Source: Diogma glabrata
Lineage: Eukaryota; Arthropoda; Insecta; Diptera; Cylindrotomidae
Reading direction: 5' to 3'
Length of the DNA stretch: 64,000 nt
NCBI GenBank assembly: GCA_963693315.1
Contig: OY856188.1
Span: 186,159,487-186,223,486 of the forward strand
Each line of letters begins with the position of its first letter. Position 1 is the stretch's first letter. Made by a program: the position numbers and the translations under genes. Under the pieces are notes generated by a model. That model saw only the letters and a list, made by a program, of their open reading frames with translations. It had not been told where the DNA came from and did not search any database. Shown here in pieces: positions 23,767 through 35,812 of the stretch.

Positions 23767-24372
23767 ACCACAATGCTTGAGGAATTTTTCAAAAAATTAT
23801 GAGAATTTATCAACGAACGAGGGGAATTCGTTTAGAAAATTTTTTGCCATTTTTCATTTCTTTATATATTTTTTATGAATTACACGTTGGCCTACTGCGA
23901 TATCATTGAATTATTTCAAAAATTATTTGATAATTTTTAATATCGTAGTAGGCCAGAAAAATTTTTTTGTGTATAGTTAAATAAAATTTAAAGAAATTTC
24001 GATAAAGAAAAAAAAATTTTTTTTAATAATTGTTTTTTATTTATTTGCAAACCTATCGCGTCATACCAGCGCATCGGTAGCGGCCCATCCTTTTACGGTT
24101 CAAATAATTAGATGTAGAACTGTAGCCTTCCAGCGCTCAATTTTACCAATAACATTTGAATTATACTAATAACAAATAGTTATACGTTTGGCTTACTGGG
24201 ATATTAAAAATTATCAAATAATTTTTGAAATAATTTACTGATATCACAGTAGGCCAACTGATAATTCATAAAAAATATATGAAGAAATGAAAACGGCAAA
24301 AAATTTTCTAAACGAATTCCCCTCGTTCGTTGATAAATTCTCATAATTTTTTGGAAAATTCCTCAAGCAAGC
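23767..24372. repeat. Fold-back element, ~190-bp arms
   Basis: Arms ~23768-23957 and ~24186-24370 are inverted copies (anchor 'aacgaggggaattcgtttag' near 23814 against its complement near 24305). The inner ends carry their own palindromes with 'ggcctactgcgatatca'. The loop 23958-24185 is AT-rich with a GC patch ('gcgcatcggtagcggccc'). No coding. Confidence 0.7.
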
Positions 24373-24427
24373 ATTATTGATAATAGACCTCAGCCTACGG
24401 TCTCGTGCTATTATCAATATACTTGCT
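24365..24427. repeat. Hairpin with GC-rich loop
   Basis: Imperfect ~21-bp stem ('aagcaagcattattgataat' pairing with 'ttatcaatatacttgctt') around a loop 'acctcagcctacggtctcg'. The layout resembles the hairpins at 28883-28980, 47854-47968 and 60285-60373: long AT-rich stem, GC-rich tip. Confidence 0.65.
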
Positions 24428-24761
24428 TTCGAAATTTTTGGCAAAAAAATATTTCGAATTATCACGACTCTTGGGAAATTACTATTGCGATAAAAAAACA
24501 AAAATTTGTTATTTGTGTTACTCACATGACTGAAGCTTTTCGGATTAAACCTCGTCCAGGCACACAGTCTCCCTGTTTGCTTGCTGACAGGGGCTCACTA
24601 GCAGGTTCAGTGTTCATTACATCTTATGGTTTGCCAAACGAAGTTAAATAACTTTGGTTAGAGGTTACAGAGAAAATAATACAAGATTAAGATAATTATC
24701 ATGATTAATGATTTATCTCTTAATAAATGCATATTATGTAATTTTACTTTTCAACTTAACG

Positions 24762-25205
24762 CACTGAAAAAACATGTTCTATTTCCAATCGAAATGCAGT
24801 TGTCTCAACCTCACCGTGCGGGCAGATATGACAAATAGAACTACGAAATTGTTTCAACAACTGTGCAATTATCGAACGATGTAGTTGAGACAATCACACG
24901 TAATATTTATGAGAATATAAAATATAGTTCAGTTAATCTCAAATAATTCAATTTTAAAATGAAAAATTCATGATATAAGGCCAAAAAAATGTTTTTCATG
25001 GAAATAATTATTAACTTTATTCAACTACTTTTATATTGCATGTTACACTTTATATTTTAAATAAACGTCATGCCGTTATCGGGAAAATGTTATCGTGTAG
25101 TTGTCCCAATCACGTTAAAATTGTTTGCAAATATTTTTTCTTCGTTTGAATAATAAACTCCCAACTTCGAGATGAGGTTGTCATTACTTCAAATTTTTTT
25201 CAGTG
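24762..25205 (+). mobile_element. MITE-1 copy 3
   Basis: 444 bp from 'cactgaaaaaacatgttct' to '...aaatttttttcagtg', collinear with 2129-2574 ('ccaatcgaaatgcagttgtc', 'tatcgtgtagttgtcccaat'). The flanking dinucleotides are not TA, so the ends may be slightly mutated. Confidence 0.8.
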
Positions 25206-27382
25206 CAAGAAGCTCTTGACGTGGTCCCTAGGGTTGTACCTCCATTCCATTAGTTGTGAATGCATTTTCATACTCATCAAAATTTATTGTTGTTAATTTG
25301 TTGTTGCATACATATTTGCAAATACTTGTTCGATAAAATAATAAATATAATATTACTTAAACATAACATTACATCTTACATCTCTTCAAAAGAAGTAATA
25401 CGAAACGTATAAGTCAAATTTGGAAAAAAATTATTATCATATTTTGTTTCAACATCCCATATTCTACCACTCTATTTCCTGGCTTTAAGCAATGCAAATG
25501 TTTGTTTTTTTAAATTTTTTTTTTAATCAAAATATTGGTGGTTTTCTTTTCTTTTAAACTTTTATTCCCTTACTTTTGATTTCTCTTATGTAAAAAGAAT
25601 TTAAACTCAATTAAAAGAAAAACAGACGAACAATGTAAAGCTACAGAGGGATGTGAGGCAAACTCAAAATCAATGAACCAGAATAAAAGATTTAAAGTAA
25701 ATATGTACACATTTCATAGTATGTACATTATACATATATGTATTCTAATCTATATAATAAAATCGTCCGCTATATTATATCATTATATAATTTTGGGATG
25801 ACATAAAATAAAGACGAAAATAGAATTTATGAGAATTATTTCTGTAAATATAACCACACCTGCACATAAATGTAATATTAATTTGATTTTTTATGAGTTA
25901 TGTATTTTTTTTATGATTATGCAATAAAATCTAACATTTGTTATATTTTATCTTATTTTAATATTATTTGTCATCTTTATAATTGATTGGAAAATATATA
26001 AAATTAATATTGGAAGTTGGAAAAACTCACGTTTGGAATTATGTTAGAAGAATATTTATATATAAAATTTAATATCTTACAAATCCTTAAAAGTACCAAA
26101 ATTAGAAAATTCATATACAACATACATACGATCGGATATGAAATATGTTGATATTTATTGTCAATTGTAGTTTTTATTTATTTGAATTTTCACGTTTTTT
26201 TCAACTGAAACTAATGCGGCCAACTGACGGTAAAAAATGGAATATTTATCGGAACATTAATGAACAATCAAAAATACTAATTTGACAGCTGTACAAATTA
26301 AAATTCTATTTTGTTTTAAAGTCATTTTCACACCTGATTAACGATGGGAAAAGATCATTTGTTGATTTAAATGTGATATGCATCTATATACTTGTCACTT
26401 AAATGGTAAACTATAATCTATATCGTGAACCTGATGTCAACATATCGGACTATAAACTATTTTTAAAGACAAGGTTAAGTTGAAAATCACAAATTTGAAG
26501 AGCTATTTTTAATTAGGGTTAGATGTAAAACATCGATCATATGCACATCTTTTTCTATTCTATACCAAGTTGAATCATATAACATGTGTTATAATGAAAT
26601 TGATTATTCCATTTTTATCAAAAGCTACGTGTTGTTAGATGTATATATCGGCACGTGAATATTTTTTACAATTAATCTGTCGTTAGCAAAATAATGTTAA
26701 ATTTAATACATATTTTAATATCTGTCTATTATCTGCATGAAGAATGATGCACATTACACATAAAATATTATATACAACAGTTAACACAATCAGTTTGTGT
26801 TGTTTTTGATCGTAGTTAAAATTATGACTTTTAGGGCAGAATTTATTTGAAACTCTAAAAGTAGTCAAACAGTATTACTATCAGGTACGCGTCGCTTATA
26901 GGAACAATTTGTTTTTTCTACACCTTCAAGTTATATGAAGTAACACAAAACTACACGAAAAGTTCAAACATAACTAATTATAGTGCACAAATAAATTAGA
27001 CTCCAAAAAGTCATATATCTCATGGTGACACCACAGCAACTTTGTTTAAAATTCGTTATACAACTTTTCTATTTAATCGCTATTCGCCATATCGCGCACA
27101 ATTTAAAACTGTATTTTCCTGAATTCATGACTTTTAATCAGTGATCATATACTTATTTCCCTGCACTTATTGCTCTTAAGATAAAATAAAAGAATTTACG
27201 AAAAAACTTTTTGTGAGAAAAATATAAAATTACAAGAAATGATTTTGTTAGGAGATAATTGTGTGAAAAAAGTAAATATATATAATCCTTTCAGACTTTT
27301 TTTTTATAATAGGTTTATTGTTTCTCTTTTCTTTTGGTTTGTTTTGCTTAATATTTGTAAGATGATAAGTGCGTTCGATACT
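25206..27382. other. AT-rich DNA without recognised features
   Basis: About 2.2 kb of unique-looking AT-rich sequence. No frame longer than ~60 codons, no TIR pair, no RNA gene that I can identify. Confidence 0.5.
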
Positions 27383-27490
27383 AAAAATAGTAGATTTTTA
27401 TACAAGTGGTGAAAACGTCTCTTTTTGCGTGTCTGAACAGTTCAGGAACGCAAAAACGTTTTTAACCACGTGTAGAAAACGCTATTTTTT
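27383..27490. repeat. Large hairpin flanked by AAAATAG / CTATTTT
   Basis: Stem 27406-27430 ('gtggtgaaaacgtctcttttt...') pairs with 27448-27469, with a 17-nt loop containing 'ctgaacagttcag', itself palindromic. The outer pair is 'aaaaatag' (27383) with 'ctattttt' (27482). The same outer words flank the hairpins near 47840 and 51545. Confidence 0.65.
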
Positions 27491-27521
27491 CTACGCTTGT
27501 AAATATAAATGATAATATTTA

Positions 27522-27726
27522 AAAATTCATCTACTAAAAACTTACAAAACGACATATCTAAATTTGACTGTGTAAAAAATAAACAAGATTGTACTTATAT
27601 ACATATAGCATTTTTATAAGTGTAAAATAATGTTATTATTGTGTTCGCCATAAATACAATCTTGTTTATTTTTTACACAGTCAAATTTAGATATGTCGTT
27701 TTGTAAGTTTTTAGTAGATGAATTTT
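27522..27726. repeat. Perfect 72-bp inverted repeat, 61-bp spacer
   Basis: 27522-27593 is the exact reverse complement of 27655-27726 ('aaaattcatctactaaaaac...' against '...gtttttagtagatgaatttt'). No mismatch was found by eye. It lies 32 bp after the hairpin at 27383-27490. The exactness implies a recent origin or active conversion. Confidence 0.85.
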
Positions 27727-28752
27727 ACAATATGAATAATGAAAATAGTTCATACATTTTCTTTAAAAACTTTTACAGATATTACAGATATTTTTTTACC
27801 GACTGGAAGTCATCGTTTAAAGTATAAATTTAAAAAATTGTAGGTAAAGTTTCAATTAAAAACAAATAAAAATAAATTTTTTAATAAAATTTATTTATTT
27901 ATTTAATAAATTTTTTTTAATTTTTTATGGCGGAAAGAACTCAGAGAATATATTTTATATCTGACAGTTAATTATCGGAGGAAAAAATTATACGATATAG
28001 AAAAAAAAAGACACTCATTATTAGTTTAATTAATTAATTACACACAATTGATTTAATGATTAGTTTCGATTCGATTCGATCAAAATATTCAAAATATTCA
28101 ATCCCTTCAAAATACTGCGATATTGACAGAAATAAACACAGCAACCGAAACAACAACAAAAGAAACAGTAAATCAAATTCAATCTCAAATATTCAATCCT
28201 TTAAATAACCACCACCTGTAGGCGACCACCGAAACTTATTTACTTTCAGTCCTAGTGACTGAAAACATTTTCAGTCACTACTTAGAAAAAGTTTCTCTTT
28301 CACATAGGTTTTACTACATATTAAAATGACATTTTCGTAGCTTGAAGTAGAAAAAATACTTTGTTTAAAGTTTACTGAAAAAGCAACAACAATTCCATAG
28401 AGTTTTACATTTGGATTAGATAATGCAGTTACTTCAGTCAAACCGAACGCGGTTTATATTTTTTGATTGTTTAACAAAAACATGCGTCGTGTATGAATTG
28501 AAACGTGTATAGAAATATATTAAAAATAAATTAATTAATAACAATAATTAATCAAATTGTAGTTTTCAAATTTTTATTTTAAATAAATTCAGTCAGTAAA
28601 TAATGACAATAAATAATTTTTGAAGTGAAAACTTCTTTAGCCGCGTTGTAAAATTTTGTATGGAGTAAAATCTATATACTCGCATTATCAATTTTTAAAT
28701 CAGCAAAAAATTTTTAAATATGAAACACATCCATCATTTCTTAACGTTTCAA
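27727..28752. other. AT-rich DNA with a small hairpin
   Basis: No gene. Near 28246-28300 'tttcagtcctagtgactgaaaac' and 'ttttcagtcactac' form a short hairpin cluster, again followed by 'gtagaaaaaatac' words. Nothing else recognised. Confidence 0.4.
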
Positions 28753-28819
28753 ATTGCGATGTGGATATCGCGCTCGACTGATGTTCTGTAGATCGTGAGT
28801 TCAATTCCTGGACCGGTAC
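28753..28819 (+). other. tRNA-like / SINE-head-like sequence
   Basis: 'gtggatatcgcgctcgactg' resembles a tRNA A-box/D-arm region and 'gatcgtgagttcaattcc' a B-box (GGTTCRANTCC-like) at the usual distance. The T-stem and acceptor stem do not pair properly, so it is not a functional tRNA by eye. It could be a tRNA pseudogene or the head of a tRNA-derived SINE; a T-run follows. Confidence 0.3.
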
Positions 28820-28882
28820 ATTTTTTTTTGTTGTTTTTTTTTATTTTTATTAAATACCATTAATAGTATGTTTTTCAACGAT

Positions 28883-28980
28883 GCCGAAAACAACATATTT
28901 TGAAGCGACAGGACAGTTTATTAGCCGAGGCGATAGCTGAGGTTGGTAATGGTCGCGAGATTCAAAATATGATTTTCGGC
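28883..28980. repeat. Large hairpin with GAGGCGATAGCTGAGG tip
   Basis: 'gccgaaaacaacatattttg' pairs with 'caaaatatgattttcggc' and 'gcgac' with 'gtcgc', around a tip 'gccgaggcgatagctgaggt'. The tip word is close to 'gaggcgctagccgag' in the hairpin at 47854-47968. Outer flanks are 'tagtatgttttt' and 'gagtagaaaactgta'. Confidence 0.65.
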
Positions 28981-30494
28981 GAGTAGAAAACTGTACTTTT
29001 TCTACTACTTTTTTAAAAATTATTATTGATTATTAAGCATTTTCATTTAAAATTACATACAATTCAAATTTTAAAACATATAAACATCTAAACAAAATCT
29101 TTAAATTTATATTTCTGCTATTAAAATATAGATGACTCAATATGAATAAATTATCCAATTTCTATGTTATAAATAAAACCGTCTTTAGTTAAAAGCCTGA
29201 TTGTCCTTTCGTACAAAAAAATCGTCAACTGCATACATATACATATATTTATTCTATTTACACTACAAAATTCTATATTTTTATTCTATTTGGTCTCTAA
29301 AGTCCCTAAAACCATTAAATAACACATCTTTAAAGGTTTATTGTTTTTTTGCATTTCGCGTCTAGTAGGCTTATAACTAAAGACAGTTTTCTAATAAACA
29401 AAGTCAAGTTTAAAAATTTTATTATGAAATATGATTTCTAAAATAAAAACAACAGTTTTGATTTAGTTTTTGTATGGGGATGTCGTTACGTAAATTCCTG
29501 ATATATTTTAAAACAACGTAAAATATTATATGTAAATAAATATTTTTTTTCGTTTTTCTTAAATAAATAGGTGAAATCATTTTTTTTAAATATCTTAACA
29601 TCAACTGTTTGTTACCATACTATTTAAAAAGAATATGTGAATCTTATATAGTTAACTGTTATATTATTTTTACATTTTTAATGTAAATTGTCCGTAAATA
29701 ATTCTAAAATTAATTAACGTCATCTTCCCAAGAATGACAAATTAACACTAACAAAATTATTTCATTCAATCAATTGATTCTCTTAATCTCTTATTATCGG
29801 GTGTTCTAGGATGATTTATTCTAGTTAAGAAATTAGAAAATAGATGGCTTTTAAAAAATTGCTTTCGTCACTAGGTACGAAAGTAATTTGTGTAGGTTTT
29901 TTTATCACTAGTGACGAAAAAGAAATTTTCGATGCAATGAACTCAAACATCGAAAGTAGATTTTTTAAGTTGGGTAGTAGAAAAAATTATTATTTTTTAT
30001 TCATGAATTCATAAAAATAATAAAAATTTCTTTTTACGGATTTTAAAAAATTGATCTATAATGCAGTTTTAAAGTTATAATGCTACTGTCTTTTGCAATT
30101 TGCATTCTAGTCATCATGCTAAATAAATACTGAACGTAGGAAAGATAGTATAACCTGAAACAATTGCATTTGTATATCAAAATTGTTGGTTTGAAATTGT
30201 ATGTAATACATGTCTCTAAAATTAAGTGAAGACTTAATACTTGTAACTTGATGCTTGATAACATCGATTATATTGAATTAAAGCTCACAATTACGAGACG
30301 GAAATCGCATAAATTCTATACAAAGAAGCATAGCTTATGTATGATTAAACATGGATGGCAATCATGATAAATAAACTAATTAAAAATGGTGGCACTTAGC
30401 CGATAGTGATTTGCGAACGGCAACAATGCATTAATACTAATTAATTTACTTAGATTTCCGCAGTAAGATTTGTAAAATTTAAAATTGTTGACAT
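28981..30494. other. AT-rich DNA with one short hairpin
   Basis: No gene. 'tttcgtcactag' (29863-29874) pairs exactly with 'ctagtgacgaaa' (29908-29919), followed by 'gtagtagaaaaaatta', another member of the hairpin-plus-tagaaaa pattern. The rest has no visible structure. Confidence 0.45.
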
Positions 30495-30690
30495 ATGGGT
30501 GTGACAACCACGCGTACTTTAGTCCCTGCTATTAGCATATGAGTTATCTTGTGATATCGTATACCACTGGCAATAGCAGTGCAATCTCATGTGCCAAAGT
30601 GATATGATAGGGATGCTGGCGGATGAAGTATTTTCAATCAACTATACCATCCCTTGCTCTAAGTTATGGAATATTCTTTGATGATACGCT
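30495..30690 (+). mobile_element. Fragment of the SINE-like element, 5' block
   Basis: Diverged match to 18470-18660 and 49515-49700 ('gggtgtgacaaccacgcgta', 'ccactggcaatagcagtg', 'gatgctggcggatgaa'). It is truncated at both ends. Confidence 0.65.
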
Positions 30691-30812
30691 ATTTTTTTAA
30701 AAATAAAATGTGTTTGGTAGTAGAAATTACAAGGTATGTCACAACAACACATAAAAACTTTCAAGACCAAGGTCCCACAACAACATACTTTCTAAGGTGT
30801 TGATAGACGCAA
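30691..30812 (-). mobile_element. Non-LTR/SINE-like 3' tail, minus orientation
   Basis: T-run side at 30691, then 'aaaatgtgtttggtagtag', 'gtcacaacaacacataaaaa' and 'gaccaaggtcccacaacaac', the complement of the retroelement 3' end at 18990-19092. It directly abuts the plus-strand 5' block at 30495-30690, so the two are separate insertions or a rearranged copy. Confidence 0.65.
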
Positions 30813-31741
30813 ATTTTTCTATGATATGTTTTGATTATTTTAAATATAAAAATGTATATAATAGTTGCTTGGAATGCTGATAGATGTGAAACCCAGAATA
30901 ATTTTAAAGATTTTAATTTAAACATTCTGAAATTTTAATTTGCAATGCTACAATAATTGGAAGACACAAAAAACACAGCTATTTCACAGATTTAAGTTTT
31001 CACTTCTGTCGGCAGTCCTTAACACTGCCTTCTTTTTTTTTATAACTTCATAATTAAATTCATTAACAACAAATGAAAAATTATTCAATAATAAATAATG
31101 TAAAAATTATGACTCAATCAATCATAAAAATTTCTAAAATCTTCTTAACAACTACGCAGGACAAAAACTAACCAAAATAAGGTAAAGCAAACAAACATAT
31201 GTATAACGGATAGTTAGAACAAGAAACTAGATTTTATTCCTCTTTTCTTTTGAACGAAATAAAATAAAACAAAATAAAATCCAACACGCACAAAAATTTA
31301 TTTTTAAATTATAATAGCCGACGTTAACTCGTCGCCAAGCTCAAAGTCGTCGTTGTAGTCAAATATGAAAGTTCCGATAAATCCTTTTCTGAAAAATTTC
31401 AACTTTGTAAAACCATATACATATAGTGCTATTATTGTTTTATTACGTCTTTCGAAAATTCCTATTTTCAAAGCATAATAAATTTTTTTTCATAAAGCAG
31501 CATTGTTTTATTTCATTTGATTTCACTCATTTGGAATCGATTTTATTGATATTGCATGATTTCAATTTTAAATGCAAAGAGAAAAAATTAGCATTTTATC
31601 GTCAACCTTTTTATTTATTTTTATAACAGTTTTTTCATAATTAAACATTATCAAATTACATTCAGACAAATTAAATTATTAATTTTTATTTTTAAAACGA
31701 AGGAAAGCATCAAATTTAAAACAAAAATTAAGTGTGTGAGC
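30813..31741. other. AT-rich DNA without recognised features
   Basis: No gene or TE signature seen. A small GC patch 'gccgacgttaactcgtcgcc' lies near 31318 without further context. Confidence 0.45.
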
Positions 31742-32638
31742 ATTAGACTGGTCGTTATAAATTAAATTTTCCAAAAAGCCCCCTAAAAAATTCTTTGTGA
31801 CTAAAGAACGATGAAGGCATATTTGTTCTGAATGAAAAGAACACGTGCCACAAAATCATCGAAGTTGATGTTTTGATAAAATCGTAGATTTTTTAAATAT
31901 CTCATTAAATATGGAGATTTACAAATAATCATATAAATATTTTTGTAGAAAAATTATTTCTCTACAAAAAAGGTCCAAATCATTTTTTACCTAAAACGTA
32001 TAGTTCTGATGATATTTTGAAAAAGAACTTGTACATTTTCGTAATTTATAAAAACATAAATAATTAAATAATAAAGATGACGAAAAATAAATAAGTTTTT
32101 TCTTATTCTATATAATAAAAAGAATGGTAAATGACTAAAATATTTTAATAATAAGTGATCTAATTACAATGTTCAATAACATGTTCCTTGCTCTACTCAT
32201 ACAAATAAATCTTAAATTGAAGTAAAATCGCATAGATTAATCTCAAGAATGTAAACTAATGTAACTAACAATATAAACTAGTAATATATAAAGTTAAAAA
32301 TATATAAAGTTAAAAAAAAAAAATATAATAAAAAGCTAAATCAAAATTAGTAATTTTTCGTCAAAATTTTGGTTTTTTTTTCAAAATAAAATCAGAAATA
32401 TACGTTTAAAAAAAAATGCTTTGGATCTTTTTTGTAGAGAACTATGTTTCCTTCGAAAACGTTGACGTGATTTCTTTTAAATCTGCTATTTCATGAGATA
32501 TTTATCAAAAAATCAACTTCTATGATTTGCGACACGTGTTCTTTTTATTTAAAAACAAAAATATGGCCTAATGGTTTTTTGACCCAAAAATTTTTTTGGC
32601 GTTTTGGAAAATTTAATTTTTAACGACCATGTCTAGAG
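31742..32638. mobile_element. ~900-bp inverted-repeat element
   Basis: Arms 31742-~32000 and ~32384-32638 are diverged inverted copies (anchors 'gtcgttataaattaaatttt' against the complement of 'aaaatttaatttttaacgac', and 'aagaacacgtg' against 'cacgtgttcttt'). The centre is AT-rich with 'tatataaagttaaaa' repeats. Termini 'tagac.ggtcgtta'. No coding; superfamily not assigned. Confidence 0.65.
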
Positions 32639-32904
32639 CATTTGAAACAAAGTATTTATTTTGATTTAGGAGTAAGAACTATATTTGTCTAAAAATTTTA
32701 AATAATTTTTAAAAATTGTTGTCGATAAACAATAAATTATTATAAGACAATATCGATAACATTTGGCATGAAAAACAGCAAAAAGTTATTGGTATGCATT
32801 TAGAAAGGAAAGATTTTTCTGAATGAGGTGTGATGATTTGACATGGACAGAGTACGGAAAAATCTTTTTATAACGAGTTACCCACAATAATTGTTCGCTT
32901 ACTT

Positions 32905-33577
32905 AATTGGAAATGATTTGACAGTGTCAGTTTCTTAAAGTTAAATTTGATTAACCTTAAATGTTGGCACGTCAACTTAATCAACAAGCTCGTTGCGTAT
33001 GGTTTTCATCCCAGTGTTGTGAAGCTTAAACTAATTAACGCTGATGTACCTCTTGGTTCAGTACTGTCCCCAACCCTATTTTTGATTTATATCAACGAAT
33101 TGCTGAAAATCACCAGCAACCCAATAAATAGTTTTGCAGATGATAGTACTCTGCATAAGTCGTTCGAGCCCCTTCCTTCAAAAGGTAAAATGCACGAACG
33201 AATTAATCCCGCCCGGAGAGACGTTTGCCATAAACGTGAATAAAGACCTAAAAAAGCCGCCAATTGGGGTGACCAAAACCTGGACCAATTTCAACTCTAC
33301 CAAAACACAGCTGTTGATTGTTTAAAGAGCAAAGACCGAGTTCCCCAAAGAAATTTTATTCAGTATGTGTGATGAACCAATAGGTGAATGTAAAAACATT
33401 CGTTTATTGGGTGTCACAGTTTCAAATGACCTACTCTGGAACGATCATGTAAAGACGATGGCAAAAAGCGCGTCCATAAAACTCGGCCTCCTAAATAGAT
33501 GCAAAAATGTTTTGTTGTTGTTTTGTTGTGACACATATTGTAAACCCTATAACACAACACGTTTTATTTAAAAAAAA
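32905..33577 (+). pseudogene. Non-LTR retrotransposon RT fragment, internally deleted
   Basis: Frames read NADVPLGSVLSPTLFLIYIN (RT motif with VPxGSVLSP), NPINSFADDSTLH (the catalytic FADD box), then in other frames RLLGVTVSNDLLWNDHVKTM. This is the palm and thumb region of a CR1/Jockey-like LINE. After GLLNRCKNV the sequence jumps straight to the element's 3' tail ('gttgttgtgacacatattg', A-run to 33577), so the C-terminal ~170 codons present in the copy at 35813-36500 are deleted. Several frameshifts; not functional. Confidence 0.8.
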
Positions 33578-33603
33578 GTTGGGTCTGCGTCAGACCAGAC
33601 GGT

Positions 33604-33836
33604 GAAAGTTATACTTCTTTGGCCATTCGCTCACACACACGCACACAGACAGACAGACAGGTTACATAAAAATAAAAAAATAAAAAATTAAAAACAAAAA
33701 TAGAAAAAAATAAAAGAAAAATATTATTATTCAAAACGTATAATCGTCGATTTTTCTTAGTCGAAACAGCGTGACGCGGTTTCTCAACCAACACACCATC
33801 CCAATGTGTACAACGAGCGTAAAGAAGTATAACTTC
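33604..33836. mobile_element. 233-bp MITE with GAAGTTATACTTCTTT ends
   Basis: Ends 'gaaagttatacttctttgg' (33604) and '...aaagaagtataacttc' (to 33836) form TIRs of ~16 bp. Inside are a (CA)/(GACA) microsatellite at ~33634-33660 and A-rich DNA. No coding and no clear target duplication. Confidence 0.6.
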
Positions 33837-34030
33837 AAAATAAAAAAAAAGTTACTAAAAGTTTTAAATCAAGTATTTATTCCTTCATTGAAAATTAAAA
33901 AAACAAACGCTTAACTCATTCTAGTGAAAATAAGTTAATTAAGTCATGGAAAACGAAAAAAGCCAAAAAAGGAGTATATTTTTTCACACAAAAAAGTAAT
34001 AACTTCGGTCTGAAAGACCTACGTTCTCGC

Positions 34031-34500
34031 ACCAAAAGTGAAATTCTTACCCTCTTTTTGGCATTTCTCGACGTTTTAGGACCTACTGATTCTAAAAAAG
34101 CAGAACAAAAAAAATGTCTGTTTGTCTCCCGGCCTGCCGTCACAACCGATGAAATCTTGAAAACCGCAGGAAAGCTATTTTCAAAAAGTTTTGTTTCTAA
34201 AAATAGGAATACTCAATGTTAAGAGCCGAAATGACGATGTGTTCGATAACTGTACCAGAAGGGTGTCAATAAAATCGTCAAGTGTGTCAAAACAAGGAAA
34301 TTTGCATACTTTTTGCTTAAAAACGTTCATTTTAGGTAATTACGAGTAGGAACATTAAATTTGGAGAAACCTTGATAGTCGGGATTGGTATGTGAGACCA
34401 AAAACTAGATTATTGCATTATATGTTTGCCAAAAAAATGTTGTCAAGTCTGTCAAAAGAATGATTTTCCTTTTATTTACACAATTTTTGGAAATTTTTTT
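34031..34500 (+). repeat. Dispersed repeat Rep-A, copy 3 (head part)
   Basis: Matches 12250-12690: 'ccaaaagtgaaattcttacc', 'tttctcgacgttttaggacc', 'gtcgggattggtatgtgaga'. It is cut off before the 57-bp minisatellite part. Confidence 0.7.
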
Positions 34501-34689
34501 GGAAATAAATTGCTAACTTTAGCAACATATATTAACCGCTCGAACTACAGAGAGCTATAACGCGGTGTTCATGTACAATTTAATATACAATTTAACGGTT
34601 TGAATTCAAAGTTATTGAATACAATTGTGTCGACTGTCGGCACTTGGCAAAACATTTTAATATAAAGTAAAAATTGACAACACTTGTTA

Positions 34690-35015
34690 TTAATTCGCAA
34701 ATATTTTTGTTTTTTTATTTGCTAAAATTTTGCTCAACGCATTTCGGCTTACGCCATTATCAAGAGCGATACAAAAATGTTATCAAGAAAATTTTTTGAT
34801 TTGAATCGAAAATAAAATGAATAGCTAGATTAAATAATTTATATAAACAAATTGTTAAAACACTTAATTAAAAAGTAGGTAATTTTTCTTGTTAAATTGG
34901 TTGATAAAGGAAATAACATAAATTTGTTGATTTAATAGTTTCTAAGAATGATAACCGAAAAATAGATCTGGATGCCGATTATGGAATGCGATTTAAGCAA
35001 AATCGCATCGCTTTC
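34690..35015 (+). mobile_element. Penelope-like terminal remnants
   Basis: 34690-34770 ('caacgcatttcggcttacg') has the look of Penelope terminal sequence and resembles 3300-3360. 34960-35000 ('tgccgattatggaatgcgat') matches the C-terminal coding end of the element at 44075-44900 on the opposite strand. Coding content is otherwise eroded. Confidence 0.45.
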
Positions 35016-35812
35016 AAAAAATATTGTGTACGTACATGAGAAAATATTGCAATGTATTAGTAATCGCAATGAAATAAAAATAGACCATTTTTTGTGGATA
35101 TTATTATGTGGGCATCAATAAGCGATTTTGTGCTGTCAAATAAACATTACCTTTCGAGTTAATGTTTTCAAAAATTTTAAGTGAACATATATTATAATGG
35201 TAAGTATTTGTTTAAATATAGTGATTTAGTTTTTTGTTTTAGTTTTAAACGTATTAAATATACTGATACAAAACCGTTTTAAAAGATATATTGTTAGTGT
35301 TGTGTTTTAACTTTTAAGAGTTTTTGAAATATTTACGATTTAGTCTAACGGCTTTTAATTCACAACTCAAATTTTGTTTAATAAATAAGTTAAAAATAGT
35401 TATTGTCTAAGAGGAGAATAAATATATAAGTTATTGTTTTCGGCATATGATGTTTGTTTTTGATTTGGATTATTTGGTAAACCTAGTTGGATTCTAAGTA
35501 TAGTAAACTGTTACTCTCCGAAATATTTCTATAATTTCCAAAAAAATCCTTAAAAGTCAATTGTTACTATTTTATAATAAAATAATGAAATTATAAAATT
35601 ATGAAACATTGTGTAAAAAACAGGAGGAATATCAACCCTCCAACCCTTGTTATGTTTGAGTTTTTTTAATATTAATAACGAATTATCAAAAATTGTAATT
35701 TAAAATTTTTTTATTATAAATGATTTAATTTGTCGTTAAGTAATTTGTCTGTTTATTTCTATTTATTTGTGGTTCTCGAGATGGGGGTACATTTTATACT
35801 ACGGCTTTCATA
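35016..35812. other. AT-rich DNA without recognised features
   Basis: No open frame with a recognisable motif, no inverted repeats or RNA genes seen. Confidence 0.45.

Noticed and set aside
24244..24525. 93-codon minus ORF
   Set aside because: It lies on a fold-back arm and hairpin; no protein similarity.
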